A DNA stretch of 36,092 nt from positions 1 through 36,092 of the forward strand of contig JAGVIV010000029.1 of the NCBI GenBank assembly GCA_020055845.1, given 5' to 3'. The DNA is from Betaproteobacteria bacterium. Its GTDB lineage: Bacteria; Pseudomonadota; Gammaproteobacteria; Burkholderiales; Gallionellaceae. A program made the translations under genes and the position numbers. Position 1 is the first letter of the stretch, and every line of letters begins with the position of its first letter. The notes beneath the pieces are model-generated. The model was given only the letters and a program-made list of their open reading frames with translations, did no database searches and was not told the origin of the DNA. This document shows, in pieces, positions 29,152 to 36,092 of this stretch.

Positions 29152-29697
29152 ATGATGAGCCGGTTCTTCCTCTTATTGCTGAGTTGCCTATTGGCACAAA
29201 CGACTTTTGCTGGCGACACGCCTCATGTTGATAAGAAGCTTGATTCATTGCTTGTCTATGGTCAGGGGTTCATTTTTTCGGTTAAGGAGCCAGCGGGCTG
29301 GAAAGGTGACACCGTAAACGCAGCGCAATTCTCGACAAACATAATCTTTTATCCGGCATCCCAGTCACTGGATAAAGCCCAAACCATTATTCGTGTTCTT
29401 GTAGCTGACAAGACCGACGAGAACATCAATGAAGACTTGGCTCATGACATGACCGGTTATCGCGAGCAGTATCCCAACGTCGTTTTCAAGGAGCTCGCCA
29501 TTTCTCACCCCAAGTACCAAGTGTTTCCAAAGCTTTTTACTGTACCGGGCAGCTTCTACGAATATGTTGCTTATGTGAATCCAGGCCCCACCAAGAAATT
29601 GATGTTCTCCGTTTCAATGAACAAACAAATGAAGGAGGCTTCTGAACTTGAGCTTGATGTTTTTCAAAATATCATTGCATCGCTACAAATGCTATGA
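29152..29697 (+). CDS. Cassette 2 protein: exported protein of unknown function
   Basis: A 181-residue protein with a clear signal peptide (MMSRFFLLLLSCLLAQTTFAGD, cleavage likely after TFA). The mature part contains GQGFIFSVKEPAGWKGD, a predicted mixed alpha/beta fold with IIRVLVADKTDENINEDL, and GSFYEYVAYVNPG near the C-terminal third. No catalytic motif is recognised. Proteins of this kind are frequent in environmental cassette arrays, as far as I recall, with no assigned role. The gene starts 14 bases after the cassette boundary and its stop abuts the attC. A second ATG three bases later is an equally possible start. Confidence 0.85.
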   Translation: MMSRFFLLLLSCLLAQTTFAGDTPHVDKKLDSLLVYGQGFIFSVKEPAGWKGDTVNAAQFSTNIIFYPASQSLDKAQTIIRVLVADKTDENINEDLAHDMTGYREQYPNVVFKELAISHPKYQVFPKLFTVPGSFYEYVAYVNPGPTKKLMFSVSMNKQMKEASELELDVFQNIIASLQML

Positions 29698-29778
29698 GCT
29701 CTCTAACCCTGCGCTCAAGTTCGCTCCCTCCGGTCGCTGGGACGCGCCTGCGGCGCTCCCCTTAGCTACACGTTGGGC
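29698..29778 (+). other. attC site of cassette 2
   Basis: R'' GCTCTCTAAC (29698-29707), L'' GCTCAAG (29713-29719), L' CTTAGC (29761-29766) and R' GTTGGGC (29772-29778). L'' and L' again differ by one extra C. At 81 bases it is the longest of the three. The cassette start GTTAGAGAGC is complementary over ten bases to the R'' end. Confidence 0.92.
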
Positions 29779-29782
29779 GTCT

Positions 29783-30178
29783 ATGAAGCTCTTAGCTATG
29801 TGCCTTCTTTCGTTTGCCTCTTGCGCTGCGTCGGCATCTCCTTGCGATGGTGTAGATCGTTCGCTTACCAAAAACCGAAAGAGCCAACTTGCTCCGGTCA
29901 TTGCCAAGCAGCTCAACATCGAGTCAACCGAAATTCTCCAGTCTTACCGCTACCGTGGTTGGTACATCATCTACGTTGGCACACAGGTGTCTGATGAAGC
30001 ATTTTTATTTTTCAGCGGTGATCCAACGCAAGGCAAATACCTCACCACTTGGGGCGGTGGTGCTGCGGCAAGTGAAGAGCCCGAAATCAAGCAGTGGGTT
30101 CTCAAGAACGCAAAAGGCATCCCATCAAAACTAGCTGGTTGCTTTGCATGGCATGTTACGAAGGATCGCGACCAATGA
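29783..30178 (+). CDS. Cassette 3 protein: small exported protein of unknown function
   Basis: A 131-residue protein starting at the ATG four bases after the R' box; the frame is open further upstream but that part lies in cassette 2 and the attC and is not coding. A signal peptide (MKLLAMCLLSFASCAASAS) is followed by a mature domain with two cysteines, one in SPCDGVDRSL and one in LAGCFAWHVTKDRD, likely disulfide-linked. A central segment, SYRYRGWYIIYVGTQVSDEAFLFF shortened here to its ends SYRYRGW and DEAFLFF, resembles a conserved cassette-borne protein I recall from environmental integrons. Function unknown. Confidence 0.85.
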   Translation: MKLLAMCLLSFASCAASASPCDGVDRSLTKNRKSQLAPVIAKQLNIESTEILQSYRYRGWYIIYVGTQVSDEAFLFFSGDPTQGKYLTTWGGGAAASEEPEIKQWVLKNAKGIPSKLAGCFAWHVTKDRDQ

Positions 30179-30180
30179 AA

Positions 30181-30245
30181 ACGCCCAACCCGGCAGTCGA
30201 GAGGGACTGCGCAAAAGCGCGCAGCCCCTCACTTTTACGTTGAAT
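30181..30245 (+). other. attC site of cassette 3 (array end)
   Basis: R'' ACGCCCAAC (30181-30189), L'' AGTCGAG (30195-30201), L' CTCACT (30228-30233) and R' GTTGAAT (30239-30245). One extra C in L'' is the extrahelical base. The central stem GGGACTGCGC / GCGCGCAGCCCC has an AAAA loop region. No further R'' partner of GTTGAAT is found downstream, so the array ends here. The 185 bases from 30246 to the next gene hold nothing I recognise. Confidence 0.92.
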
Positions 30246-30430
30246 GTCTGCTTTCTGAAGTCCCATCTGTCTGCAACGGGTCGGGAGCAGAATCTGGTAA
30301 CTCATCAAGTCGGTGCCAGCTTAAAGATAGATGCCGGCAACATTCCCTTTGCCCCCCACATCCAGCTTGAGATTTTCACCGGAATTGCGGCTCGACACTT
30401 CGGAGACGCGCATATAAATCTGAATAGAAT

Positions 30431-31171
30431 TTACTCGGCTGATGCCCCGCAGCATTTTTTATATTTCCTGCCGCTGCCGCAAATACATGGCGCGTTGCGG
30501 CTTATTTTGAGATTTTCATTTGCCGAAGATTTTCCGTTCATGCGTTCACTTTCTGCACGTCGCTGCGGAGCCCAGTATTTGAAAATCCAGCCGACGCTCG
30601 CGGGAATTGTTTTGGACAACTCTTCCCGTTGCACGGGTGTCTGTACCAGTGTCTCTTCTTCCTCGCTCACGTCTTCCGCGCCCAGCAAGTAAATCGGACG
30701 CAACATATCCGCACCGTGTTTGGATTCAAATAATGCCTTCCAGCTATCGCGCTGGAGCTTGATAGCGGTCATGTATCCATGCGCCCACATCTCGCCGTCG
30801 ACATACTCGCGTTCATCATCCTGATAGACATGCAAGTCAAACACCGGCTCGAAGGGTTCGTCTTCCTGCTGCAGATTCCAAACGATGGCATTCAGGTGGC
30901 GCGTCATCAAACCGATGATGCGTTCTTCCTGGGCTTTCGTCTCAAATGTGGGCGCATCTTCATCCTCCGGCCCCCACACACGGGGAAGCCAGTCGCCTTG
31001 AGTTAATTGCACGGGAGCGGATGCGATCGCGGTTAGATAGCCATCGAGGCAATCCAGTAACATGACCTCGTTCGAGGTGGCATCGGACATCAGAAAGTTG
31101 TCGAGTTCATCCATCTCCACATCGGATAGTGCTGGCTCAATTTCCATCGGTTCAAAATCTTGATTGGGCAT
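30431..31171 (-). CDS. UPF0149 (YecA/YgfB-like) protein with C-terminal SEC-C zinc motif
   Basis: A 246-residue cytoplasmic protein. The N-terminal two thirds is the UPF0149/YecA domain (ELDNFLMSDATSNEVMLLDC onward, with DGYLTAIASAP and WLPRVWG), and the C-terminus is a SEC-C motif (NAPCICGSGRKYKKCCG), the same zinc-binding type seen at the end of SecA. The start at 31171 (MPNQDFEPMEIE) is preferred because the longer open frame to 31309 enters the RNase P RNA gene. SEC-C modules often mark proteins that touch SecB, ribosomes or nucleic acid handling factors; the exact role here is unknown. Confidence 0.88.
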   Translation of the reverse strand: MPNQDFEPMEIEPALSDVEMDELDNFLMSDATSNEVMLLDCLDGYLTAIASAPVQLTQGDWLPRVWGPEDEDAPTFETKAQEERIIGLMTRHLNAIVWNLQQEDEPFEPVFDLHVYQDDEREYVDGEMWAHGYMTAIKLQRDSWKALFESKHGADMLRPIYLLGAEDVSEEEETLVQTPVQREELSKTIPASVGWIFKYWAPQRRAESERMNGKSSANENLKISRNAPCICGSGRKYKKCCGASAE

Positions 31172-31267
31172 GATGACGTTACTTTCTTTCCTGAACGATT
31201 GGGTGTCGTGCTGTGCGCGATGATTGTGGGTGGCTCGGGATATTTCTCTGAGACGGATCTGAAAAAG

Positions 31268-31616
31268 GTGAAGCCAGCCGGTAAGCCGGGTTCTGTCGTG
31301 GACAGTCATTCCTCTAGGCGTTTCGTTACCTGACGCTCAAGCAACCTACCCGCAGGCGACGCGAGCAACGTCATAGCCTGCTTATTTGGTCTTGCTCCGG
31401 ATGGGGTTTACCCTGCCACTGGTGTTGCCATCAGCGCGGTGAGCTCTTACCTCGCCATTTCAACCTTACCGTTTCCCGAAGGAACTTAGGCGGTGTATTT
31501 TCTGTGGCACTTTCCATCGCCTCACGGCGTCCGGTCGTTAACCGGCATCCTGCTCTATGGAGCCCGGACTTTCCTCCCCGTCCTTGCGGACGCGGCGACT
31601 GTCTAGCCAGCTTCGG
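31268..31616 (-). ncRNA. rnpB: RNase P RNA, bacterial class A
   Basis: The catalytic RNA of RNase P that trims tRNA 5' ends. On the minus strand it starts with GAAGCTGGCTAGACAGTCGC and contains the universal GAGGAAAGTCCGGGCTCC (about 31559-31578), the AGAGCTCACCG and GGCAACACCAGTGGCAGGG segments, GCAAGACCAAATAAGCAGGC, and the near-3' ACAGAACCCGGCTTA. The 5' GAAGCTGGC pairs with the 3' GCTGGCTTC (P1 helix). A T-run (31262-31266) directly follows the 3' end. Both ends are exact only to a few bases. Confidence 0.96.
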
Positions 31617-31676
31617 CGCGGAGTTTAACCCAGATCAAGTAAGGCAGTAGCGCGGATTTGCGGAGAAACTCAATCC

Positions 31677-33167
31677 CTAAGCTTCGAGCACCTGCAAGCT
31701 CACGCCCCATTCGCGCCATTGCTTTGCTTCTTCCTGCAAGGCGGTCTCGGTGAGCGGATTTTGCGCGAGCCATCCGGCGGTGAGCGTGAGGTGGAATTTG
31801 CTGCCGCTGAAACGCCCTTGCATCACGGGCAGCTGCACATCACCGCGGTTGCGATAGAAGATGGTGGCCAAACGCAAAGCCATTACCAGCGACAGATCTT
31901 CGGCAGTAAAGGCCGTGAACAGCTGTCCGCGCAATTTGTCCAAACCGCCGCGCTGGGCGAGCGTCAACAGACTCAGCCTATCCTGTTCCTTTTTAGAGAA
32001 ACCGGGCATATCGGCATTTTTCAATATATACGCGGTGTGTTTGTGAAAGCCGCTGTGCGCCACACTGATGCCGATCTCATGCAAACGCGCGGCCCAATCC
32101 AGCTGGCGCAATGCGGTCTCGTTCGACTCTCCGGCAAAAAACTGCTGCGCCAAAGCCGCCGACAAACGCGCGACGCGCTCGGCCTGACGAACATCCACAT
32201 GATAGCGGCGCATAAATTGCTGCACGGTGAGGTCGCGCATATCGTGATTGTGGAAGCGCCCGAACAGGTCATACAACACACCTTCGCGCAACGCGCCCAA
32301 GGCGGGAAGCATCTGCTCGATACCGAGTTCGCTGAGTGCGGCATACATGATGGCAAGGCCACCCGGCAGCACCGGAATGCGGTCCGCCTTCAAACCCTGC
32401 AATTCGAGACGCCGCACATCGCCGACCCGGATCAGCTCCGCGCGCAGACTCTCCAGCCCGGTGCGCGTGATACCGCCCGCGCTGTAACCGTTCTGTTCAA
32501 GGATGTCGCACAACACGCGCGCACTGCCCGATGAACCCAGCGCAACAGTCCAGCCCGTCTGACGGTAATCGCTCACGATGGTTTGCAACTCGGCGCGGGC
32601 AGCCAACTCCGCTTGCTTGAGACTGTTCTTGGTGACTTTGCCATCGGGGAAGAAACGCAGGCTGTAACTCACGCACCCCATGTACAGACTTTCCAAGCGG
32701 ATGGGATCGAGTCCGTCGCCGATGATGAATTCGGTCGAGCCGCCGCCGATGTCCATCACCAGCCGCTTCCCACCCGCTTGCGGCAGGCCGTGCGCCACAC
32801 CGAGATAAATGAGGCGCGCCTCTTCTCGGCCCGCGATGACTTCGATGGGAAAGCCCAGCGCGGCTTCCGCCTGGGGCAGAAATTCGGCGGCATTCTTGGC
32901 TACGCGCAGCGAATTGGTGCCGACCGCACGTACTGCCTCGCGCGGCAGGCCGCGCAAACGTTCGCCGAAACGCTGCAAACAGACGAGCGCGCGCTGCTGG
33001 GATTCTTTATCGAGATGTTTGTTTTCGGTGAGGCCGGCGGCGAGACGCACCGGTTCGCGCAAGCCATCCAAGAGATAAATCTGCTCGTTTTCTACACGCG
33101 CAACTTGCAAGCGAAAACTGTTTGAACCGAGGTCGACCGCGGCGAGTATTGATTGCTGCTGCGGCAC
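31677..33167 (-). CDS. ppx: Exopolyphosphatase (Ppx/GppA family)
   Basis: Removes terminal phosphate from polyphosphate, and some members also act on pppGpp. The 496 residues begin with the ASKHA phosphate-1 motif AAVDLGSNSFRL (about 9-20), followed by VIAGREEARLIYLG with the catalytic glutamate and the phosphate-2 motif MDIGGGSTEF at 138-147. The C-terminal HD-type region has RLHEIGISVAHSGFHKHTAYIL. It follows phoU by nine bases, so the pair is an operon for phosphate and polyphosphate control. Confidence 0.96.
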   Translation of the reverse strand: MPQQQSILAAVDLGSNSFRLQVARVENEQIYLLDGLREPVRLAAGLTENKHLDKESQQRALVCLQRFGERLRGLPREAVRAVGTNSLRVAKNAAEFLPQAEAALGFPIEVIAGREEARLIYLGVAHGLPQAGGKRLVMDIGGGSTEFIIGDGLDPIRLESLYMGCVSYSLRFFPDGKVTKNSLKQAELAARAELQTIVSDYRQTGWTVALGSSGSARVLCDILEQNGYSAGGITRTGLESLRAELIRVGDVRRLELQGLKADRIPVLPGGLAIMYAALSELGIEQMLPALGALREGVLYDLFGRFHNHDMRDLTVQQFMRRYHVDVRQAERVARLSAALAQQFFAGESNETALRQLDWAARLHEIGISVAHSGFHKHTAYILKNADMPGFSKKEQDRLSLLTLAQRGGLDKLRGQLFTAFTAEDLSLVMALRLATIFYRNRGDVQLPVMQGRFSGSKFHLTLTAGWLAQNPLTETALQEEAKQWREWGVSLQVLEA

Positions 33168-33176
33168 GTATCCTCC

Positions 33177-33884
33177 CTATTCGCGAACTTCGCGTTCAAA
33201 CTCTTCCACGCTCACATGACGCACATCGCGCCCTTTAACCATATACACGACGTACTCGCACATATTCTTGGCGTGGTCGCCGATGCGCTCGATGGCCTTG
33301 GCCACGAACAAGATCTCCAGCGAGGTGGAAATCGTGCGCGGGTCTTCCATCATGAAGGTGATGAGGTAACGCATGATGGAGCGGAACTCCTCATCCACCT
33401 GCTCGTCCTGGCGCACCACTTGAGCGGCCGAACTCAGATCCAGACGCGCAAACGCATCCAGCGATTTGCGCAGCATGTCTAGGGCGATGTCGGAAGCATG
33501 TTCGATCTGGTGATAACGCGGATGGCGCAGACGCTCTTTTTGCGACAGCAATTTCGCCATGCGCGCGATTTTTTCGGCTTCGTCGCCGATGCGTTCCAGA
33601 TCGGTGATGGTCTTGATGACCGTCATGATCATGCGCAAATCACCCGCGGTGGGCTGGCGGCGCACCAGAATATGGTTGCAGCTTTCGTCGATCTCGACTT
33701 CCATTGCATTGACGCGATGGTCGTCTTCAATAACCCGGTTCATCAGCTCCACATCACCGGAGATGAGCGATTCAATCGCCAAACGGATCTGGCTCTCCAC
33801 CAGCCCACCCATCTGCAATACACGAGCACGCACCGCTTCAAGCTCGGTGTCGAACTGTTTGGAGGTATGTTCGTTGCTGACCAT
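33177..33884 (-). CDS. phoU: Phosphate signalling protein PhoU
   Basis: A peripheral regulator that links the Pst transporter to PhoR and limits phosphate uptake. The 235 residues form two tandem three-helix PhoU repeats. The metal-binding motifs of the family are seen as NAMEVEIDESCNHIL in the first half and VDEEFRSIMRYLITFMMED in the second, with ERIGDEAEKIAR and ERIGDHAKNMCEYVVY as the paired ERIGD signatures. AAGGAACGG precedes the ATG. No pst genes are in the window. Confidence 0.97.
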   Translation of the reverse strand: MVSNEHTSKQFDTELEAVRARVLQMGGLVESQIRLAIESLISGDVELMNRVIEDDHRVNAMEVEIDESCNHILVRRQPTAGDLRMIMTVIKTITDLERIGDEAEKIARMAKLLSQKERLRHPRYHQIEHASDIALDMLRKSLDAFARLDLSSAAQVVRQDEQVDEEFRSIMRYLITFMMEDPRTISTSLEILFVAKAIERIGDHAKNMCEYVVYMVKGRDVRHVSVEEFEREVRE

Positions 33885-33951
33885 GTCCGTTCCTTATTAA
33901 GTGTGTGGTAATCGGACTATGCTACCGATACGTCATGAATTATTTATTACA

Positions 33952-33983
33952 GGGCGAAAGAGGGAGGATAAATCCTGTCGCCC
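33952..33983 (-). terminator. Possible terminator or stem-loop downstream of rpiA
   Basis: GGGCGA (33952-33957) pairs with TCGCCC (33978-33983), with an inner AGGA-TAAA-TCCT helix. On the minus strand it follows the rpiA stop by about 20 bases and is trailed by an AT-rich run (TGTAATAAATAATT) rather than a pure T-tract, so termination is plausible only. Confidence 0.4.
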
Positions 33984-34001
33984 CCGTTGCCCTTCCCCGT
34001 G

Positions 34002-34667
34002 TTACAACGTCATCGTCTGCACGCCGTCCGGTGTGGCCAGTAGCAGCACGTCCGCACCGCGACGCGCAAACAGACCGTTCGTCACGACCCCGGGCAAATG
34101 ATCAAGCGCAGCTTCCAGCTCGACAGGATTCAATATCTGCAAGCCATGCACATCCAGAATGAGATTGCCGTTGTCGGTGACAAATCCCTCGCGCAATTTC
34201 GGATGCCCGCCCAGCTTGACGATTTCGCGCGCGATATAGCTGCGCGCCATGGGAATCACTTCGATAGGCAGGGGGAATTTTCCCAGCACATCCACCAGCT
34301 TGCTGGAGTCGCACACACAAACAAATTTCTTGCTGGCTGCCGCCACAATCTTTTCGCGCGTCAACGCGCCGCCGCCGCCCTTCAGCATATGCAGATGGCG
34401 CGTGATCTCATCCGCGCCGTCCACATACACTGGCAATTCACCTGCATCGTTCAGCGACACCACTTCGATACCATGTCCCTGCAAACGTTTGGCGGAAGCT
34501 TCCGAGCTTGCCACCGCGGCACGCAATCTATGTTTGATTTTTCCCAATTCGTCGATAAAAAAATTGGCGGTCGATCCCGTACCCACACCCACGATACAGT
34601 CCTCGGGCACATAGGCGATTGCCGCCTGGGCCACTGCGCGCTTCAAATCATCTTGTGTCATTGCCAT
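34002..34667 (-). CDS. rpiA: Ribose-5-phosphate isomerase A
   Basis: Interconverts ribose 5-phosphate and ribulose 5-phosphate in the pentose phosphate pathway. It has 221 residues from the ATG at 34667, which has GGA eight bases upstream; a GTG at 34679 and an ATG at 34661 are alternatives. The RpiA motifs are all present: [15 protein letters not shown], the active-site DGADEIT with [16 protein letters not shown], and [14 protein letters not shown]. The gene stands alone between phoU and the divergent PhnD-like gene. Confidence 0.96.
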   Translation of the reverse strand: MAMTQDDLKRAVAQAAIAYVPEDCIVGVGTGSTANFFIDELGKIKHRLRAAVASSEASAKRLQGHGIEVVSLNDAGELPVYVDGADEITRHLHMLKGGGGALTREKIVAAASKKFVCVCDSSKLVDVLGKFPLPIEVIPMARSYIAREIVKLGGHPKLREGFVTDNGNLILDVHGLQILNPVELEAALDHLPGVVTNGLFARRGADVLLLATPDGVQTMTL

Positions 34668-34829
34668 CTTAAAATCCACATTCCGTAATATCGTTTTCGT
34701 GCTTCGATTATTGCAGGATTTTATGAATTAAGAAACATTAATCCCGCAAATCACCCGCGCACCGCGCTTGATGTGGGGCGTACGCAAGAGTAGCCTAGCC
34801 AGCGGTAAACACAAAAACGGGGATTCAAG

Positions 34830-35723
34830 ATGTATCGATGGGGATTGCTACTTGCCGCACTGTTGCTTACGGGATGCGGCAAGCAGGAAGAAACTTATCA
34901 GGCGCAATTGAGCCAGACCCCCGCGGACAACGCGAAAGAATATGTCGTCGGCATTCACCCCCTGCACAACCCCAAACGTCTGTTCGAGATCTACCAGCCC
35001 ATCATCTCCCATATAGAACAGAACATTCCGGGGGCGCACTTCAAGCTGGAAGCCTCGCGCAACTACGAAGAGTTCGACAAAAAACTCTACAGCGGCCACT
35101 TTGATTTCGCCATGCCCAACCCCTACCAGACCGTGCTCTCGCTCAAACACGGTTATCGCGTGTTCGGCAAAATGGGGGACGATAAGAATTTTCGCGGCAT
35201 CATCCTCGTGCGCAAGGACAGCGGCATCCGCACCGTGCGCGACCTCAAGGGCAAGAAGATCGCCTATCCTGCCGCCACGGCGCTCGCCGCAACGCTGATG
35301 CCGCAATATTATCTGCACACTCACGGCATCGATGTGAATCGCGACATCGAAAACCTCTACGTCGGCTCGCAGGAATCCTCCATCATGAATGTGCTGCGCG
35401 GGCACACGGCGGCAGGCGCGACCTGGCCTTTACCGTGGAATACCTTTACACAGGAGCATCCCGACCTGGCCGCCCAGCTCGAAATCAAATGGCAAACAGA
35501 AACTCTGCCCAACAACGCCTGGGTCGTGCGCGCAGATATACCGACGGAACTGACTGCCCGATTCGCGGCGCTGCTGTTCGGACTCAACGCGAGTCCAGCG
35601 GGACTGGACATGCTGGCGCATGTCCCCATTTCCAAATTCGAGCCTGCGAGCAACGAGTCCTATCAACCTGTACGCGAATATCTGAAAGTATTTTCAGCAA
35701 CCGTACGCCCGATCGACTATTAG
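34830..35723 (+). CDS. PhnD-like phosphate/phosphonate-type substrate-binding lipoprotein
   Basis: A 297-residue periplasmic binding protein with a lipoprotein signal (LLLAALLLTGC, lipid on Cys16). The mature domain has the PhnD/PBP type 2 features GIHPLHNPKRLFEIYQPI, YSGHFDFAMPNPYQTVL, ILVRKDSGIRTVRDLKGKKI and PAATALAATLMPQYYL. No ABC permease or ATPase is adjacent; the next gene, 11 bases on, encodes a membrane sensor, so this protein more likely feeds a ligand signal to the sensor than a transporter. The ligand is not known. GGGG lies about eight bases before the ATG. Confidence 0.88.
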   Translation: MYRWGLLLAALLLTGCGKQEETYQAQLSQTPADNAKEYVVGIHPLHNPKRLFEIYQPIISHIEQNIPGAHFKLEASRNYEEFDKKLYSGHFDFAMPNPYQTVLSLKHGYRVFGKMGDDKNFRGIILVRKDSGIRTVRDLKGKKIAYPAATALAATLMPQYYLHTHGIDVNRDIENLYVGSQESSIMNVLRGHTAAGATWPLPWNTFTQEHPDLAAQLEIKWQTETLPNNAWVVRADIPTELTARFAALLFGLNASPAGLDMLAHVPISKFEPASNESYQPVREYLKVFSATVRPIDY

Positions 35724-35734
35724 GCCCCCCCAAA

Positions 35735-36092
35735 ATGCGAACCCTAAAAAAAATCAGTCTATTGTGGCGCGGCTCGATACGCAGACAACTGATCTTCGGT
35801 TTTGCGCTTGCCTCTCTCTCCCTCACGCTGGGATTCGGTTATCTGATGCTCCAGCAACAGCGCGATGAGTTGTTCAAACTGTCCGAAGAACGCACCACCT
35901 CGCTGGCTCATGCACTATCCATCAGTAGCACCTCGTGGGCGATGGCCAATGATCTCGCCGGACTGCAGGAGGTGGTGCAGGGTTTCGCCAAGACACCGGG
36001 GCTGCGCCGTGCCTATTTTTTAAACACGCGCGGCGAAGTGCTGGCTTCCACCAACACAGCCGACATCGGGCTATTCCTGCACGAGCAGCTGA
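35735..36092 (+). CDS. N-terminal part of membrane sensor protein (histidine kinase or diguanylate cyclase type), cut by window edge
   Basis: The frame is open from ATG 35735 to the window end, 119 residues seen. It has a basic cytoplasmic start (MRTLKKISLLWRGSIRRQ), a membrane helix at about residues 19-39 (LIFGFALASLSLTLGFGYLML), then a periplasmic segment with heptads (QQQRDELFKLSEERTTSLAH) and a sensor-like fold (GLRRAYFLNTRGEVLASTN). The output domain lies outside the window. The link to the PhnD-like lipoprotein is inferred from the 11-base spacing. Confidence 0.7.
   Translation, partial: MRTLKKISLLWRGSIRRQLIFGFALASLSLTLGFGYLMLQQQRDELFKLSEERTTSLAHALSISSTSWAMANDLAGLQEVVQGFAKTPGLRRAYFLNTRGEVLASTNTADIGLFLHEQL

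Larger units (their letters stand above)
28706..30239 (+). mobile_element. Integron-type gene cassette array of three cassettes, no integrase (CALIN-like)
   Basis: Three consecutive cassettes, 28706-29137, 29138-29772 and 29773-30239, each have one gene on the plus strand and one attC at the 3' end. In each, the first bases (GTTAGGGC, GTTAGAGAGC, GTTGGGCGT) are the exact reverse complement of the R'' box of that cassette's own attC (GCCCTAAC, GCTCTCTAAC, ACGCCCAAC). This is the hallmark of cassettes inserted as circles. Genes begin within about 20 bases of the boundary and end close before attC. No tyrosine recombinase is seen in the window. Confidence 0.92.

Noticed and set aside
30144-30692. 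Plus-strand open frame running from cassette 3 into the next gene
   Set aside because: It crosses attC3 and lies antisense to the SEC-C gene; no ribosome site or family.
31172-31309. N-terminal extension of the UPF0149/SEC-C protein
   Set aside because: The added codons overlap the 3' part of the RNase P RNA and have no family similarity; the start at 31171 fits better.

Overview
The window looks like a chromosomal segment of a Gram-negative betaproteobacterium. lpxC shows an outer membrane, MurE has a meso-diaminopimelate signature, and the order dcw cluster - lpxC - DciA/M23 - secA - argJ - DUF815 ATPase is one I associate with Nitrosomonadales-type genomes (Gallionellaceae-like). The taxonomic call is inference from gene order and protein character; no rRNA gene is present to settle it.

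Layout from left to right. 1-1530: an accessory patch in which a DUF2971 gene sits between near-identical inverted repeats and next to other dispersed repeats. 1533-7541 (minus strand): a DUF815 AAA+ ATPase, argJ, two tandem cyclic-nucleotide-binding-domain paralogues, and secA. 7574-9203: a terminator, an M23 peptidase, a divergent dciA-type gene and a small membrane protein. 9220-28104 (minus strand): lpxC followed by a complete division and cell wall cluster, in transcription order mraZ-rsmH-ftsL-ftsI-murE-murF-mraY-murD-ftsW-murG-murC-murB-ddlB-ftsQ-ftsA-ftsZ. Most junctions are 4-base ATGA overlaps. A strong sigma70-type promoter and a three-unit MraZ box precede mraZ.

28705-30245 (plus strand): a three-cassette integron-type array with three well-formed attC sites. 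Each cassette start is the exact reverse complement of the R'' box of its own attC, and each attC has the single extrahelical base. No integrase gene is visible, so it resembles a CALIN (cluster of attC sites lacking an integrase). The three cassettes encode one membrane-anchored and two exported proteins of unknown function. 30431-36092: a UPF0149/SEC-C protein, RNase P RNA (rnpB), ppx, phoU and rpiA on the minus strand, then on the plus strand a PhnD-like lipoprotein and the start of a membrane sensor protein cut by the window edge.

The core genes work together. The dcw genes build lipid II (murE, F, D, C, B, G, ddlB, mraY) and the divisome (ftsL, I, W, Q, A, Z), LpxC starts lipid A synthesis, and SecA exports envelope proteins. 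ppx and phoU belong to phosphate and polyphosphate homeostasis. A second theme is repeat invasion: at least four families of short dispersed repeats occupy the only large gaps in the dcw cluster, and one family appears to have contributed in-frame codons to ddlB and murF.
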